Of a DNA stretch of 56,361 nt, positions 15,918 through 24,515 are shown in pieces (position 1 is the stretch's first letter; every line of letters begins with the position of its first letter). The notes under the pieces are model-generated. The model saw only the letters and a list, made by a program, of their open reading frames with translations. It had not been told where the DNA came from and searched no databases. The stretch is taken from the NCBI GenBank assembly GCA_964485455.1, contig CAZAJU010000002.1, positions 1 through 56,361 on the forward strand, written 5' to 3'. The DNA comes from Tissierella_B sp964485455. GTDB lineage: Bacteria; Bacillota; Clostridia; Tissierellales; Tissierellaceae. The position numbers and the translations under genes were made by a program.

Positions 15918-17225
15918 ATGTATATATTAGATAAACTAGAAAATGGCATAAAGATTGTTATGGAAAGAATAGAACATGTAAACTCAGTAACAATAGGGGT
16001 AATAATAGACAATGGTTCTATTCGAGAAGACAGTTCCAATAATGGGATTTCCCATTTTATTGAGCATATGCTCTTTAAAGGAACTAAGAATAGGACTCCT
16101 AAAGAGATTGCAGAATCTATTGATGATATAGGTGGGCAGATTAATGCTTTTACTGGAAAGGAACAAACCTGTTATTTTGCTAAAGTTTTAGACCAACATT
16201 TACCCATAGCTATTGATGTACTTGGAGATATGATTAACAACTCTTTATTTCTCCCTGAGGATATTGTAAAGGAAAAAGGAGTAATATTAGAAGAGATTAA
16301 TATGTATGAAGATGCTCCAGAGGATTTGGTATTTGAGTTGTTAAATGATTTGATGTTCGAGGGTACAAGCTTAGAGCTTCCCATATTAGGTACTCCGGAT
16401 AGCATGAAAAAACTTAATAGAGAAGTTATAATTGATTACTTCTATAAGAATTATAACCCAAATAATATGATTATATCTTTGGCGGGTAATTTTAATTCTA
16501 AAGAGGTTATAAAACTTCTTAATGAAAGTTTTGGCAGTTTTAATAAAGAAGTTAAGACTAGTCTGGATAAAATCAGCGCAGTTCATAATTATAAAAACAA
16601 GATTAAGGGAATCAAAAAGAATATAGAGCAATTGCATGTTTGCATTGGATTAGAGGCGGTTAATAACATATCAGAAGATATACAGCCAATTTTGGTAATG
16701 AATAATGTATTTGGTGGAAGTATGAGCTCTAGACTCTTCCAAAAAATTAGAGAAGAAATGGGATTGGTTTATGCCATCGACTCTCACCTTTCAACCTATG
16801 ACAATACAGGAGACTATAGTATATACGCAGGATTAAATGCCGAGTATCTAGTACAAGTCATGAAACTAATCAACGAAGAAATGGATTACATGAAAAAGAA
16901 TCTTATTACTAAAGATGAACTTAGAAAATCCAAAGAGCAGCTAAAGGGCAGCTTTATCTTGGGAATGGAAGGGACATTCAACAGGATGTTTGAAATTGGC
17001 AAGTCAATGTCTCTATTAGGTAGAATTGAATCACCAAAAGAAGTTATCGATAAGATAGATGCTGTTACAATGGATGATATTTATAGAGTAGTTAATAATA
17101 CTTTTAATAAATCTAAGCTCAATATTGCTTATGTAGGGCAATTAAGCAATGAAAGAAAAACTATTGATGAATTGAAAAATATATTTGGAATGAGGTTAAA
17201 TGATGAGGGTACATGTATTAAATAA
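15918..17225 (+). CDS. M16 family zinc peptidase (MlpA/YmxG-like, processing peptidase homologue)
   Basis: Inverted zinc motif HxxEH is present as HFIEH (His46, Glu49, His50), with the distal metal ligand expected in the EEINMYEDAPEDL stretch. 435 aa with the usual two M16 half domains; the C-terminal half contains GGSMSSRLFQKIREEMGLVYAI, typical of the family. ATG 15918 follows GGAGG by 5 bases. In B. subtilis the homologue sits in the same pnp-ylxY-mlpA-ymxH order. Substrates are not known from sequence. Confidence 0.9.
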   Translation: MYILDKLENGIKIVMERIEHVNSVTIGVIIDNGSIREDSSNNGISHFIEHMLFKGTKNRTPKEIAESIDDIGGQINAFTGKEQTCYFAKVLDQHLPIAIDVLGDMINNSLFLPEDIVKEKGVILEEINMYEDAPEDLVFELLNDLMFEGTSLELPILGTPDSMKKLNREVIIDYFYKNYNPNNMIISLAGNFNSKEVIKLLNESFGSFNKEVKTSLDKISAVHNYKNKIKGIKKNIEQLHVCIGLEAVNNISEDIQPILVMNNVFGGSMSSRLFQKIREEMGLVYAIDSHLSTYDNTGDYSIYAGLNAEYLVQVMKLINEEMDYMKKNLITKDELRKSKEQLKGSFILGMEGTFNRMFEIGKSMSLLGRIESPKEVIDKIDAVTMDDIYRVVNNTFNKSKLNIAYVGQLSNERKTIDELKNIFGMRLNDEGTCIK

Positions 17226-17634
17226 AAGCTTAAACAATTTACCAGAATATAAGACAGATGGATCTGCTGGATTGGATTTAAAAGCCTCTCTTGAGGCTCC
17301 AGTAACTTTAAAGCCATTTAAAAGAGCATTAATACCAACAGGCTTGTTTTTATCCATACCGCAAGGATATGAGGGGCAGATAAGGGCTAGAAGTGGATTA
17401 GCTATAAATAATGGGATATCTTTAGTTAATGGAATCGGTACTATAGATAGTGATTATAGAGGAGAAGTAAAGATAATCCTTATTAATCTTGGAGATGAGG
17501 ATTTTGTCATCAACAATGGAGATAGAATAGCCCAGTTGGTATTAGCGAAGTATGAAAGAGTTGAATTTGAAGTTGTAGAAGATTTAGACAACACTGATAG
17601 AGGCGATGGAGGATTTGGTCATACAGGCCTATAA
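17200..17634 (+). CDS. dut: Deoxyuridine 5'-triphosphate nucleotidohydrolase
   Basis: Trimeric dUTPase that hydrolyses dUTP to dUMP and keeps uracil out of DNA. All five motifs can be read: DGSAGLDL, RSGLA, NGIGTIDSDYRGEVK, GDRIAQLVL, and the C-terminal glycine-rich GDGGFGHTG. 144 aa from ATG 17200 or 143 from ATG 17203; the latter has better spacing to GAGG at 17192. It overlaps the end of the M16 peptidase gene by about 25 bases, indicating translational coupling. Confidence 0.95.
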   Translation: MMRVHVLNKSLNNLPEYKTDGSAGLDLKASLEAPVTLKPFKRALIPTGLFLSIPQGYEGQIRARSGLAINNGISLVNGIGTIDSDYRGEVKIILINLGDEDFVINNGDRIAQLVLAKYERVEFEVVEDLDNTDRGDGGFGHTGL

Positions 17635-17640
17635 TATCTA

Positions 17641-17768
17641 ATGAGATATTATCATAAATGATAATCATAAAATTTCATTAATTCTCATATAAATAGTTAG
17701 GTAGTTTTAGTGAACAATTTAATTATGCTATTTATTTAAACCTTAATATAGAGAGGAAAGGTGAGATA
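17641..17768 (+). promoter_or_regulatory. dut-ylmC intergenic region, possible hairpin and sporulation-type promoter
   Basis: ATTATCA-TAAA-TGATAAT at about 17648-17665 can form a small 7-bp hairpin without a U tract. TCATAAAA and CATATAAAT, about 14 bases apart (around 17665-17697), resemble a sigma-E type promoter for the sporulation-linked gene downstream, but the match is loose. This is a weak call. Confidence 0.25.
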
Positions 17769-18008
17769 ATGAGATTAAGTGAGCTTGGTCAAAAGGAAGT
17801 AGTAAATCTTAACAGTGGTGGAAGAATGGGAATATTAGCTGATTCAGACTTAGTAATTGATGAGGAAACAGGAAAGATTATTAGCCTTTTAGTACCAGAT
17901 AGAAAATTTTCATTCAAGCTTTTTGCTACAGAAAGGACATCATTAGAAATACCTTGGGATGCGATTAGAAAAATTGGATTTGACATGATTATTGTTGAAC
18001 TAGAGTAA
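17769..18008 (+). CDS. YlmC/YmxH family PRC-barrel protein, sporulation linked
   Basis: The 79 aa protein starts MRLSELGQKEVVNLNSGGRM and contains the DLVIDEETGKIISLLVP stretch and IPWDAIRKIGFDMIIVEL, the pattern of the small PRC-barrel proteins annotated as YlmC/YmxH sporulation proteins. It is near the M16 peptidase and TepA-like genes, the same neighbourhood as ymxH in B. subtilis. The molecular function is not known. Confidence 0.85.
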   Translation: MRLSELGQKEVVNLNSGGRMGILADSDLVIDEETGKIISLLVPDRKFSFKLFATERTSLEIPWDAIRKIGFDMIIVELE

Positions 18009-18046
18009 AATTTGTCATATGTAGCTTTTCTTGTTATTCATTTTGA

Positions 18047-18084
18047 GAAAGTTCTATTTATATAAGATTCAAGGTAGAACTTTC
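18047..18084 (+). repeat. Inverted repeat downstream of ylmC
   Basis: GAAAGTTCTA (18047-18056) and TAGAACTTTC (18075-18084) are perfect 10-bp inverted arms with an 18-base loop. No U tract follows, so it is not an obvious terminator. It runs directly into the short motif CTTTCCTATTCGTAAT (18080-18095) that recurs elsewhere in the window. Confidence 0.6.
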
Positions 18085-18095
18085 CTATTCGTAAT
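18080..18095 (+). repeat. Short repeated motif, copy 1 (CTTTCCTATTCGTAAT)
   Basis: This 16-mer recurs with one change at 53718-53733 (CTTTCCTACTCGTAAT), and its core CCTATTCGTAAT recurs at 48663-48674. Here it lies next to a terminator; the other two copies read in the opposite orientation relative to the genes they precede. Function unknown. Confidence 0.55.
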
Positions 18096-18101
18096 TAAAA
18101 C

Positions 18102-18132
18102 AAAAACATAATCCCTTTGATTATGTTTTTTT
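18102..18132 (+). terminator. Intrinsic terminator before the tepA-like gene
   Basis: AAAAACATAAT (18102-18112), loop CCCTTTG, ATTATGTTTTT (18120-18130), then TT. A good stem and U tract on the plus strand; it ends transcription of the dut-ylmC region. Confidence 0.8.
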
Positions 18133-18196
18133 CTTTTGAATAAATCCTTAAATAAGGTAAATCATAAGAAGAGAATATAAAAAGGAGAGCTTTATA

Positions 18197-18886
18197 ATGA
18201 ACGAAGAAAAAAAGCAAGATGAAATAGATCAAGAGCAAGAAAATACAGATACCATAAAGGATTTTGGTATACCTGGTTATGTAGGATATAAGAAGAACAT
18301 ACAGTTTATATCCCTTATAGGTGAAATTGAAGGTCACTATATTGCTTCTTCAGATAAGAAAACTACAAAATATGAGCATATAATACCTTTATTAATTGGG
18401 AGTCAACAAGATCCATCTATAGAAGGCTTATTTATAATATTAAACACTGTTGGTGGTGATGTGGAGGCAGGTCTTGCATTAGCTGAATTAATAAATGGAA
18501 TTAATAAGCCTAAGGTATCAATTGTGCTAGGAGGAGGACATAGTATAGGGGTTCCTTTGGCTACATCAACTGACTTTTCAGTTATAGTACCTTCAGCTAC
18601 CATGACTATTCATCCTATAAGAACCACAGGATTGGTCATAGGAGGACCACAAACCTTTAGGTATTTCCAAAAAATGCAACAAAGAATTAATAATTTTATC
18701 TTGAGAACATCAAAGATAGATGAAGAGAATTTAATAAAACTTATGTATGCAACAGACCAGCTTGCAAATGATGTAGGTACTATTTTAGTAGGGGAAGAGG
18801 CAGTAAAGCATGGTATAATTGATTCAGTTGGAGATTTTACATTTGCACTTGAAAAGCTAAATGAGTTGATTGAAAACACTAGGTAA
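18197..18886 (+). CDS. tepA: ClpP-family serine protease, TepA/YmfB-like
   Basis: ClpP/crotonase-fold protease of 229 aa. The nucleophile Ser is in GGGHSIGVPLA and the catalytic His in MTIHPIRTTG. An N-terminal charged stretch of about 25 residues precedes the domain; no signal peptide is seen. The homologue in B. subtilis (TepA) lies just before the ftsK/spoIIIE-type gene, as here. It lacks the features of housekeeping ClpP (no MASAAA motif). Confidence 0.88.
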   Translation: MNEEKKQDEIDQEQENTDTIKDFGIPGYVGYKKNIQFISLIGEIEGHYIASSDKKTTKYEHIIPLLIGSQQDPSIEGLFIILNTVGGDVEAGLALAELINGINKPKVSIVLGGGHSIGVPLATSTDFSVIVPSATMTIHPIRTTGLVIGGPQTFRYFQKMQQRINNFILRTSKIDEENLIKLMYATDQLANDVGTILVGEEAVKHGIIDSVGDFTFALEKLNELIENTR

Positions 18887-18957
18887 AGAACCCTCTAATA
18901 TGCTATAATAACATATAGTAAAGAATATTAAGGATAAAGTACAGATCAGGTGAATAC

Positions 18958-21192
18958 ATGAATAATAAGAGAAAAAATAAGAGTACAAGTAAAAATAAAC
19001 CTAAAAGGTTAGAATATAACAAAGATATCATAGGAGTAATTGTTATTGCATTGAGTGTTATGATTTTGTTAAGCCTATTTAGCACTAAGATGGGGATTTT
19101 AGGACAAATAATCAATGGAACTACATTTTCTCTTATGGGATTTGGGGGATATTTTTTTCCCTTCTTCATAATGGGGACAGGCCTTGTCTTAATAATGGAT
19201 CGATTCGAAAAACAAGAGGGTAAGGTAATATTTGCTATATTAGTTATTTTAATTAGCAGCTTAATACTATTTGATGGTATAAATCCATCAAATAGTGGAT
19301 TATTTGCAAGAGTTCAAAATGGATTAAACCTTTCTAAACTCAATAAGGGTGGGGGGGTTATAGGAAGTATTTTTGGATACTTCTTTTACACGTTTTTTGG
19401 TTCTATAGGTACATATATTGTTCTATCCGTTCTTGTATCTATAAGTCTTTTAATTATTACTAATTCTAAAGTAAAGGATGTAATAAAGAAAGCTAATGAA
19501 TTGAAAACAGAGATCCCACACATTGAAAAGCCAAAAATTAGAAAACAATCAAAGATATCTGTAGATAAACTATTGGAAATAGAGAACCAAGGCGAAATAC
19601 CTACTGTTGATATTGTAATAAATGATTATGCAAAAACTCCTATTAAAGAAATCCATCTAAAGGAAGAAAATTCCAACAAAAAGGAGCCAGTGAAAGAAAA
19701 ATTAACTGAAAAAAGTTTAAAAACTGGAACTGAAAATATTGATCATGAGATTAAAGAAAAAAAGGTCCAGGAGAGTAATTTATTGTATTCCATACCTTCA
19801 TTGGATTTACTTACATCCAATAGTCATAAGTCTGATGGAAACGATAAAAAAGAAATTTTAAACAATGCTAAGATAATTGAAGAAACCATGAAGAATTTTG
19901 GGATCGAAGCTACTATATCAAATATTAATAGAGGTCCTACTATAACCTGTTATGAACTTTCTCCTGCACCTGGAATTAAGCTTAGCAGAATAGTATCACT
20001 TTCCGATAATATATCCTTAAGTCTTGCATCCTCAGATATTAGGATTGAAGCTCCTATTCCAGGTAAGGCTGCTGTAGGTATAGAAGTTCCGAATAAAGTG
20101 AAAGACAATGTTTTATTAAAGGAAATACTACAATCTACAGAATATAAAACCATTAACTCGGATGTTCCATTGGCTTTAGGGAAAGATGTATCAGGTAAAT
20201 CTATAGTATCAACTATTGATAAGATGCCTCATCTTCTGATTGCTGGTGCGACTGGTTCTGGTAAGAGTGTATGTATTAACACAATTATCATGAGCATACT
20301 ATATAAATCATCCCCAGAAGATGTTAAATTGCTATTAATTGACCCTAAGGTAGTTGAACTTAGTATCTATAATGGTATTCCACATCTACTGATTCCCGTA
20401 GTAACAGATGCAAAAAAAGCGTCATTTGCATTGAATTGGGCTGTTAATGAAATGGAGAAGAGATATAAATTATTTGCTCAAAATAGTGTAAGGGATATAT
20501 CTTCTTATAATTCAAAGCAAAAAGTTGAAGAAGATAAATTACCTAAGATAGTTATTGTTATTGACGAATTGGCTGACCTTATGATGGTAGCTGCTCAAGA
20601 AATTGAGGATTATATTTGTAGACTTGCACAAATGGCTAGAGCAGCAGGTATGTATCTAATAGTTGCTACACAGAGACCATCTGTTGATGTAATAACGGGT
20701 ACAATTAAGGCTAATATTCCTTCTAGAATTTCTTTTTCTGTGTCATCCCAAGTGGACTCAAGAACCATATTGGATATGGCAGGAGCAGAAAAGCTACTTG
20801 GTAAAGGAGATATGTTGTTTTATCCTTCTTTTTATTCTAAGCCTGTTAGGCTTCAAGGGGCTTTTATAGGAGAAGAAGAGGTGGAAAGAGTAGTAGGATT
20901 TCTAAAGGAACAGAATATTACAAACTATGACGAAGAAATTATTGAAGTAGTCCAAAATACAAAAGAATTGGATATGGTGGATGGAGATGAGCTTCTTCCT
21001 GATGCTATTAGGTTAGTGGTTGAAGAGGGACAGGCTTCAATTTCTCTTCTTCAAAGAAGATTGAAGGTTGGATATGCAAGAGCTGCAAGAATTGTAGATG
21101 AGATGGAAGAAAGAGGAGTTATTGGAGGTTATGAGGGCAGCAAACCAAGAAAGGTCCTTATGACTATAGAAGAATTAGAAGAAGAAACATAA
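18958..21192 (+). CDS. ftsK: DNA translocase FtsK/SpoIIIE
   Basis: Membrane-anchored ATPase that pumps DNA through the division or sporulation septum. The first 170 residues hold about four hydrophobic segments. A charged linker (about 170-290) is followed by the alpha/beta motor with Walker A GATGSGKSVCI and Walker B IVIVIDELADLMM, then the gamma DNA-reading domain near the C terminus (QRRLKVGYARAARIVDEME). 744 aa is in range. -10-like TATAAT at 18904-18909 has no clear -35. FtsK and SpoIIIE cannot be distinguished from the sequence alone. Confidence 0.93.
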   Translation: MNNKRKNKSTSKNKPKRLEYNKDIIGVIVIALSVMILLSLFSTKMGILGQIINGTTFSLMGFGGYFFPFFIMGTGLVLIMDRFEKQEGKVIFAILVILISSLILFDGINPSNSGLFARVQNGLNLSKLNKGGGVIGSIFGYFFYTFFGSIGTYIVLSVLVSISLLIITNSKVKDVIKKANELKTEIPHIEKPKIRKQSKISVDKLLEIENQGEIPTVDIVINDYAKTPIKEIHLKEENSNKKEPVKEKLTEKSLKTGTENIDHEIKEKKVQESNLLYSIPSLDLLTSNSHKSDGNDKKEILNNAKIIEETMKNFGIEATISNINRGPTITCYELSPAPGIKLSRIVSLSDNISLSLASSDIRIEAPIPGKAAVGIEVPNKVKDNVLLKEILQSTEYKTINSDVPLALGKDVSGKSIVSTIDKMPHLLIAGATGSGKSVCINTIIMSILYKSSPEDVKLLLIDPKVVELSIYNGIPHLLIPVVTDAKKASFALNWAVNEMEKRYKLFAQNSVRDISSYNSKQKVEEDKLPKIVIVIDELADLMMVAAQEIEDYICRLAQMARAAGMYLIVATQRPSVDVITGTIKANIPSRISFSVSSQVDSRTILDMAGAEKLLGKGDMLFYPSFYSKPVRLQGAFIGEEEVERVVGFLKEQNITNYDEEIIEVVQNTKELDMVDGDELLPDAIRLVVEEGQASISLLQRRLKVGYARAARIVDEMEERGVIGGYEGSKPRKVLMTIEELEEET

Positions 21193-21203
21193 GGAGAGAT
21201 TAG

Positions 21204-22538
21204 ATGTTAAAGAAAAGTGTATATGTTGTAACTTTAGGATGTTCTAAAAATGAAGTAGATTCAGAATTGATGCAAAGTATTTTGAATAAAGATAAATATT
21301 ATATTGCAGAAGATATCGAGGATGCAAATATCATAATAGTTAATACCTGTGGTTTTATAGAAGCTGCTAAAGAAGAATCCATAGAGACTATTTGGGAGAT
21401 GGCGAAATATAAAGAAGAAGGAAATTGTGAATACCTTCTATTGGCCGGTTGTTTAGCACAAAGATATTCCAAAGAACTAATAGATGAAATTGAAGATGTG
21501 GATGCAATAATTGGGACTGGAAACATAAAGGAATTAAACTCTATTTTAGATTCAATAGACCAGAAGAGAAAAGTAATCAAGGTAGATAATGTAAATGATT
21601 CTTATTTAGAAAATGTTGAAAGAATAAACTTTTCTACTAGTGCATATTTAAGGATTTCAGAGGGATGTGACAATAATTGTACTTATTGTATAATCCCAAA
21701 GCTTAGAGGTAAACATAGAAGCAGAAAGATTGAAGATATTATATCTGAAGCTGAATACCTTGTGGAAAATGGAGTTTCAGAAATTATTCTAATTGCACAG
21801 AATACGTCTGATTATGGAATTGACTTATATGGGGAGTATTCACTAAATAAGATTTTAGATAGGTTAAATCAAATAGAAGAATTAAAGTGGATAAGAGTAT
21901 TATATCTATATCCTGATAATTTTAACGATAATCTTATTAAATCCATAAGAGATAATGAAAAGGTAGTTAAATATGTAGATATTCCATTACAACATATAAA
22001 TGATGGAGTTCTCAAGAGAATGAATAGGCGAACAAGTAAAAAGGATGTTGAAGAGCTTATTAATAAATTGAGAAGTGAAATACCAGGTATAGTAATTCGA
22101 ACTACTTTTATAGTTGGTTTTCCAGGAGAAACAGAAGAAGAGTTTAATGAGCTATACAAGTTTGTTCAAGATACAAAATTTGATCGCCTAGGTGTATTTA
22201 CTTATTCCTTAGAAGAGGATACACCTGCTTACCTATTACCTAATCACTTAAGTCAAGAGGTTAAAGAAGAAAGAAGAGATAGGTTAATGGAAATCCAAAG
22301 AACTATATCAGAAGAAAATATGATGTCAAAGGTGGGAATGACTTTTGATGTTTTAATAGAAGAATTTGCAGGCAATAATACCTATGTAGGAAGGACATAT
22401 ATGGATAGCCCAGAGATAGATGGGGTTGTATATATTACGACTGATGAAGAGCTTGAAGAAGGTCAGTTTATTAAAGTAAATATTACAGAGTATTTAGAAT
22501 ATGACTTGATAGGAGAGCTTGTAAATGAATATTGCTAA
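21204..22538 (+). CDS. rimO: Ribosomal protein S12 methylthiotransferase RimO
   Basis: Radical-SAM enzyme that methylthiolates S12. The N-terminal domain has the cluster cysteines in VTLGCSKN, VNTCGFI and LAGCLAQRY; the radical-SAM motif is CDNNCTYC; a C-terminal TRAM domain follows. RimO is preferred over MiaB because of the GCSKNEVDSE motif at the start. 444 aa. The miaB paralogue lies at 43.2 kb. The end overlaps pgsA by 14 bases. Confidence 0.95.
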   Translation: MLKKSVYVVTLGCSKNEVDSELMQSILNKDKYYIAEDIEDANIIIVNTCGFIEAAKEESIETIWEMAKYKEEGNCEYLLLAGCLAQRYSKELIDEIEDVDAIIGTGNIKELNSILDSIDQKRKVIKVDNVNDSYLENVERINFSTSAYLRISEGCDNNCTYCIIPKLRGKHRSRKIEDIISEAEYLVENGVSEIILIAQNTSDYGIDLYGEYSLNKILDRLNQIEELKWIRVLYLYPDNFNDNLIKSIRDNEKVVKYVDIPLQHINDGVLKRMNRRTSKKDVEELINKLRSEIPGIVIRTTFIVGFPGETEEEFNELYKFVQDTKFDRLGVFTYSLEEDTPAYLLPNHLSQEVKEERRDRLMEIQRTISEENMMSKVGMTFDVLIEEFAGNNTYVGRTYMDSPEIDGVVYITTDEELEEGQFIKVNITEYLEYDLIGELVNEYC

Positions 22539-23070
22539 TAAAATAACCTTGTTTAGAGTCTTTTTGGTTCCTGTATTTGTAATTGCCCAATATATGGACT
22601 TTTCATATAGTAATTTCATAGCTACAGCCATATTTATAATAGCAGCCTTAACTGATACCTTAGATGGACATTTAGCTAGAAGCAGAAATTTAGTTACGAA
22701 CTTTGGAAAATTTGTAGATCCTCTAGCAGATAAAATACTAGTATCTGCTGCTCTTATATCTTTAGTTGAGCTAAATAAAGTACCGGCCTGGGTAGTAATT
22801 ATAATCATAGCACGGGAATTTACTATAACTGGATTTAGGGTTTTGGCTGCATCAGAAGGTGTAACAATCGCCGCAAGTCCATTAGGGAAATTCAAGACGA
22901 TTACACAATTGATTGCTATACCACTGCTTTTAATGGATAATTTTCCATTCAATTCTACAGGAGTACAGGTAGATATTATTATGATGTATGTATCTCTATT
23001 TTTTACTATAGTGTCAGGTATTGATTACCTTATTAAAAATAAAGGAACCTTAAATTTGGACGACATTTAA
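22525..23070 (+). CDS. pgsA: CDP-diacylglycerol-glycerol-3-phosphate 3-phosphatidyltransferase
   Basis: Membrane enzyme making phosphatidylglycerol phosphate from CDP-DAG, the product of cdsA. The CDP-alcohol phosphatidyltransferase motif is complete: DTLDGHLARSRN then GKFVDPLADK. About five hydrophobic helices; 181 aa. It overlaps rimO and is followed by cinA, the conserved rimO-pgsA-cinA-recA order. Confidence 0.94.
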   Translation: MNIANKITLFRVFLVPVFVIAQYMDFSYSNFIATAIFIIAALTDTLDGHLARSRNLVTNFGKFVDPLADKILVSAALISLVELNKVPAWVVIIIIAREFTITGFRVLAASEGVTIAASPLGKFKTITQLIAIPLLLMDNFPFNSTGVQVDIIMMYVSLFFTIVSGIDYLIKNKGTLNLDDI

Positions 23071-23083
23071 TAGGAGATGAAAT

Positions 23084-24307
23084 ATGAAAGCAGAAATAAT
23101 TACTATAGGCACTGAGGTTATGGTAGGAGGCATATTAAATACAAATAGCCGATACTTATCAAGTAAATTAGTAGAATTGGGCATTGAAACACATTATCAT
23201 ACTTCTGTTGATGATAATGAGATGAGATTAACAGAGGTATTAGATATAGCCTTCAATAGGTCTGACATTATAATTACCTCCGGAGGATTGGGACCAACTC
23301 AGGATGATATGACTAAAGAAGTAATTTCGAAATTCCTAGGACTTGAATTATCTATGGATATGGAAGCTGAAAAAAACTTGATAAAGAGGTTTGAATCCCT
23401 GCACAGTCATATGACAGAGAACAATAGGAAACAAGCTGCTAAACCAGAGGGTTCTAAACTTATAACAAATGACAATGGTACTGCCCCAGGAGTTTTTATT
23501 GAATCAAGTGGAAAGAAGATTATAATGCTTCCTGGGCCTCCTAGAGAGCTTATTCCAATGTTTGAAAACTACGTCATGGAAATTATAAGAGATGATTTTT
23601 CTATTGAAGTAAAGTCTATAAATACAATTGGAATAGGAGAATCCTCTTTAGAAAAAGAGCTGAAAGAGCTAGATATTTATGAAGATGGTTTTGAAATTGC
23701 TACCTTTGCAAATATAGGAACTTGTGAAATCAAAGTAATAGGAAGAGGAACGGATAAAGATATTATTAAAGAGAAAATGAATAAAAAGGTTGCTCTTATA
23801 GAATCCGCCTTTAAGGAATATATTTATGGCTATGATAATATCAGCATTGAAGAGGTTGTGGTTGAAAAGCTAAAGAATAAGAATTTGACTTTATCCTTAT
23901 GCGAGTCCTGTACAGGTGGTAGGATTTCAGCAAAGATAATAAGTGTTCCTGGTGCTTCTAAAGTTTTCGATAGGGGAATTACAACATACAGTAATAAGTC
24001 CAAAATAGAGGAATTAGGTGTTAGATCAGAAACATTAGAGACTTTTGGTGCAGTAAGTGAAGAAACAGCTATAGAAATGGCTAAGGGTTTAATGAATAAA
24101 ACTAATTCTGATATAGTTTTATCAATTACAGGTATAGCTGGACCTGATGGTGGTACGAATGAAAAACCAGTGGGACTTGTATATATTTGTGTAATGAGTA
24201 AAGATAAATATATAGTTAAGAAGAATAATTTTTTTGGAAATAGGGCTAGTATACAAGAAAGAGCTTCAATTATTGCTCTATCAGAGTTAAATAAATTATT
24301 ATCTTAG
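23084..24307 (+). CDS. cinA: CinA family protein (competence/damage-inducible, NMN deamidase domain)
   Basis: The N-terminal MoaB/MogA-like domain (about 1-170) has GTEVMVGGILNTNSRYL, TSGGLGPTQDD and MLPGPPRELIPMFE. The C-terminal PncC domain (about 250-407) has LCESCTGGRIS, VFDRGITTYSN and TGIAGPDGGT. PncC domains deamidate NMN in pyridine nucleotide salvage. 407 aa is normal. It precedes recA, as in many Gram-positives, but a separate promoter and 208 bases lie between them. Confidence 0.94.
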   Translation: MKAEIITIGTEVMVGGILNTNSRYLSSKLVELGIETHYHTSVDDNEMRLTEVLDIAFNRSDIIITSGGLGPTQDDMTKEVISKFLGLELSMDMEAEKNLIKRFESLHSHMTENNRKQAAKPEGSKLITNDNGTAPGVFIESSGKKIIMLPGPPRELIPMFENYVMEIIRDDFSIEVKSINTIGIGESSLEKELKELDIYEDGFEIATFANIGTCEIKVIGRGTDKDIIKEKMNKKVALIESAFKEYIYGYDNISIEEVVVEKLKNKNLTLSLCESCTGGRISAKIISVPGASKVFDRGITTYSNKSKIEELGVRSETLETFGAVSEETAIEMAKGLMNKTNSDIVLSITGIAGPDGGTNEKPVGLVYICVMSKDKYIVKKNNFFGNRASIQERASIIALSELNKLLS

Positions 24308-24320
24308 AAATCATAATTTT

Positions 24321-24403
24321 AACGAGGTGCAAATGTCCCCCACTTCTGATGCCTAAATCATCCACCTCGTTGCAATGGTGTGAAGTAATTGCTACACAAT
24401 TAC
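24321..24403 (+). ncRNA. Candidate structured element with mini-ORF between cinA and recA
   Basis: AACGAGGTG (24321-24329) pairs perfectly with CACCTCGTT (24363-24371). A second stem, GTAATTG-CTACA-CAATTAC, lies at 24385-24403. Inside the first loop, ATG 24333 opens a 7-codon frame (MSPTSDA, stop 24354-24356) whose SD-like GAGGTG is buried in the stem. No U tract follows either stem. It could be a leader-peptide regulator, a small RNA or a repeated element; I do not recognise a known family. Confidence 0.35.
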
Positions 24404-24426
24404 CTCTGATATTTATATTTTTGTAA

Positions 24427-24455
24427 TTGACTTATCACTGAGACTATAGTATGAT
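24427..24455 (+). promoter_or_regulatory. Sigma-A promoter of recA
   Basis: -35 TTGACT (24427-24432), 17-base spacer, -10 TATGAT (24450-24455). The inferred transcription start near 24462 is just before the LexA box, so repressor binding would block initiation. Confidence 0.75.
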
Positions 24456-24464
24456 TTAATTAAG

Positions 24465-24476
24465 GAACTAATGTTC
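24465..24476 (+). promoter_or_regulatory. LexA (SOS) box of recA
   Basis: GAACTAATGTTC matches the Gram-positive LexA half-site pattern GAAC-N4-GTTC perfectly, and the flanking G at 24477 matches the common extended consensus. It lies directly downstream of the -10 element. The cognate repressor gene lexA is at 35.5 kb. Confidence 0.82.
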
Positions 24477-24484
24477 GTAAAATG

Positions 24485-24509
24485 AAAGGGGTGAGTCCAG
24501 TTTAACTGG
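24485..24509 (+). promoter_or_regulatory. recA ribosome binding site separated from the start by a hairpin
   Basis: AAAGGGGTGAG (24485-24495) is the best SD but lies 20 bases before ATG 24516. Between them CCAGT-TTA-ACTGG (24497-24509) can fold into a 5-bp hairpin. When folded, the effective distance from SD to start becomes about 8-9 bases. A second, weaker GGGA (24508-24511) is closer. Confidence 0.5.
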
Positions 24510-24515
24510 GAAACA

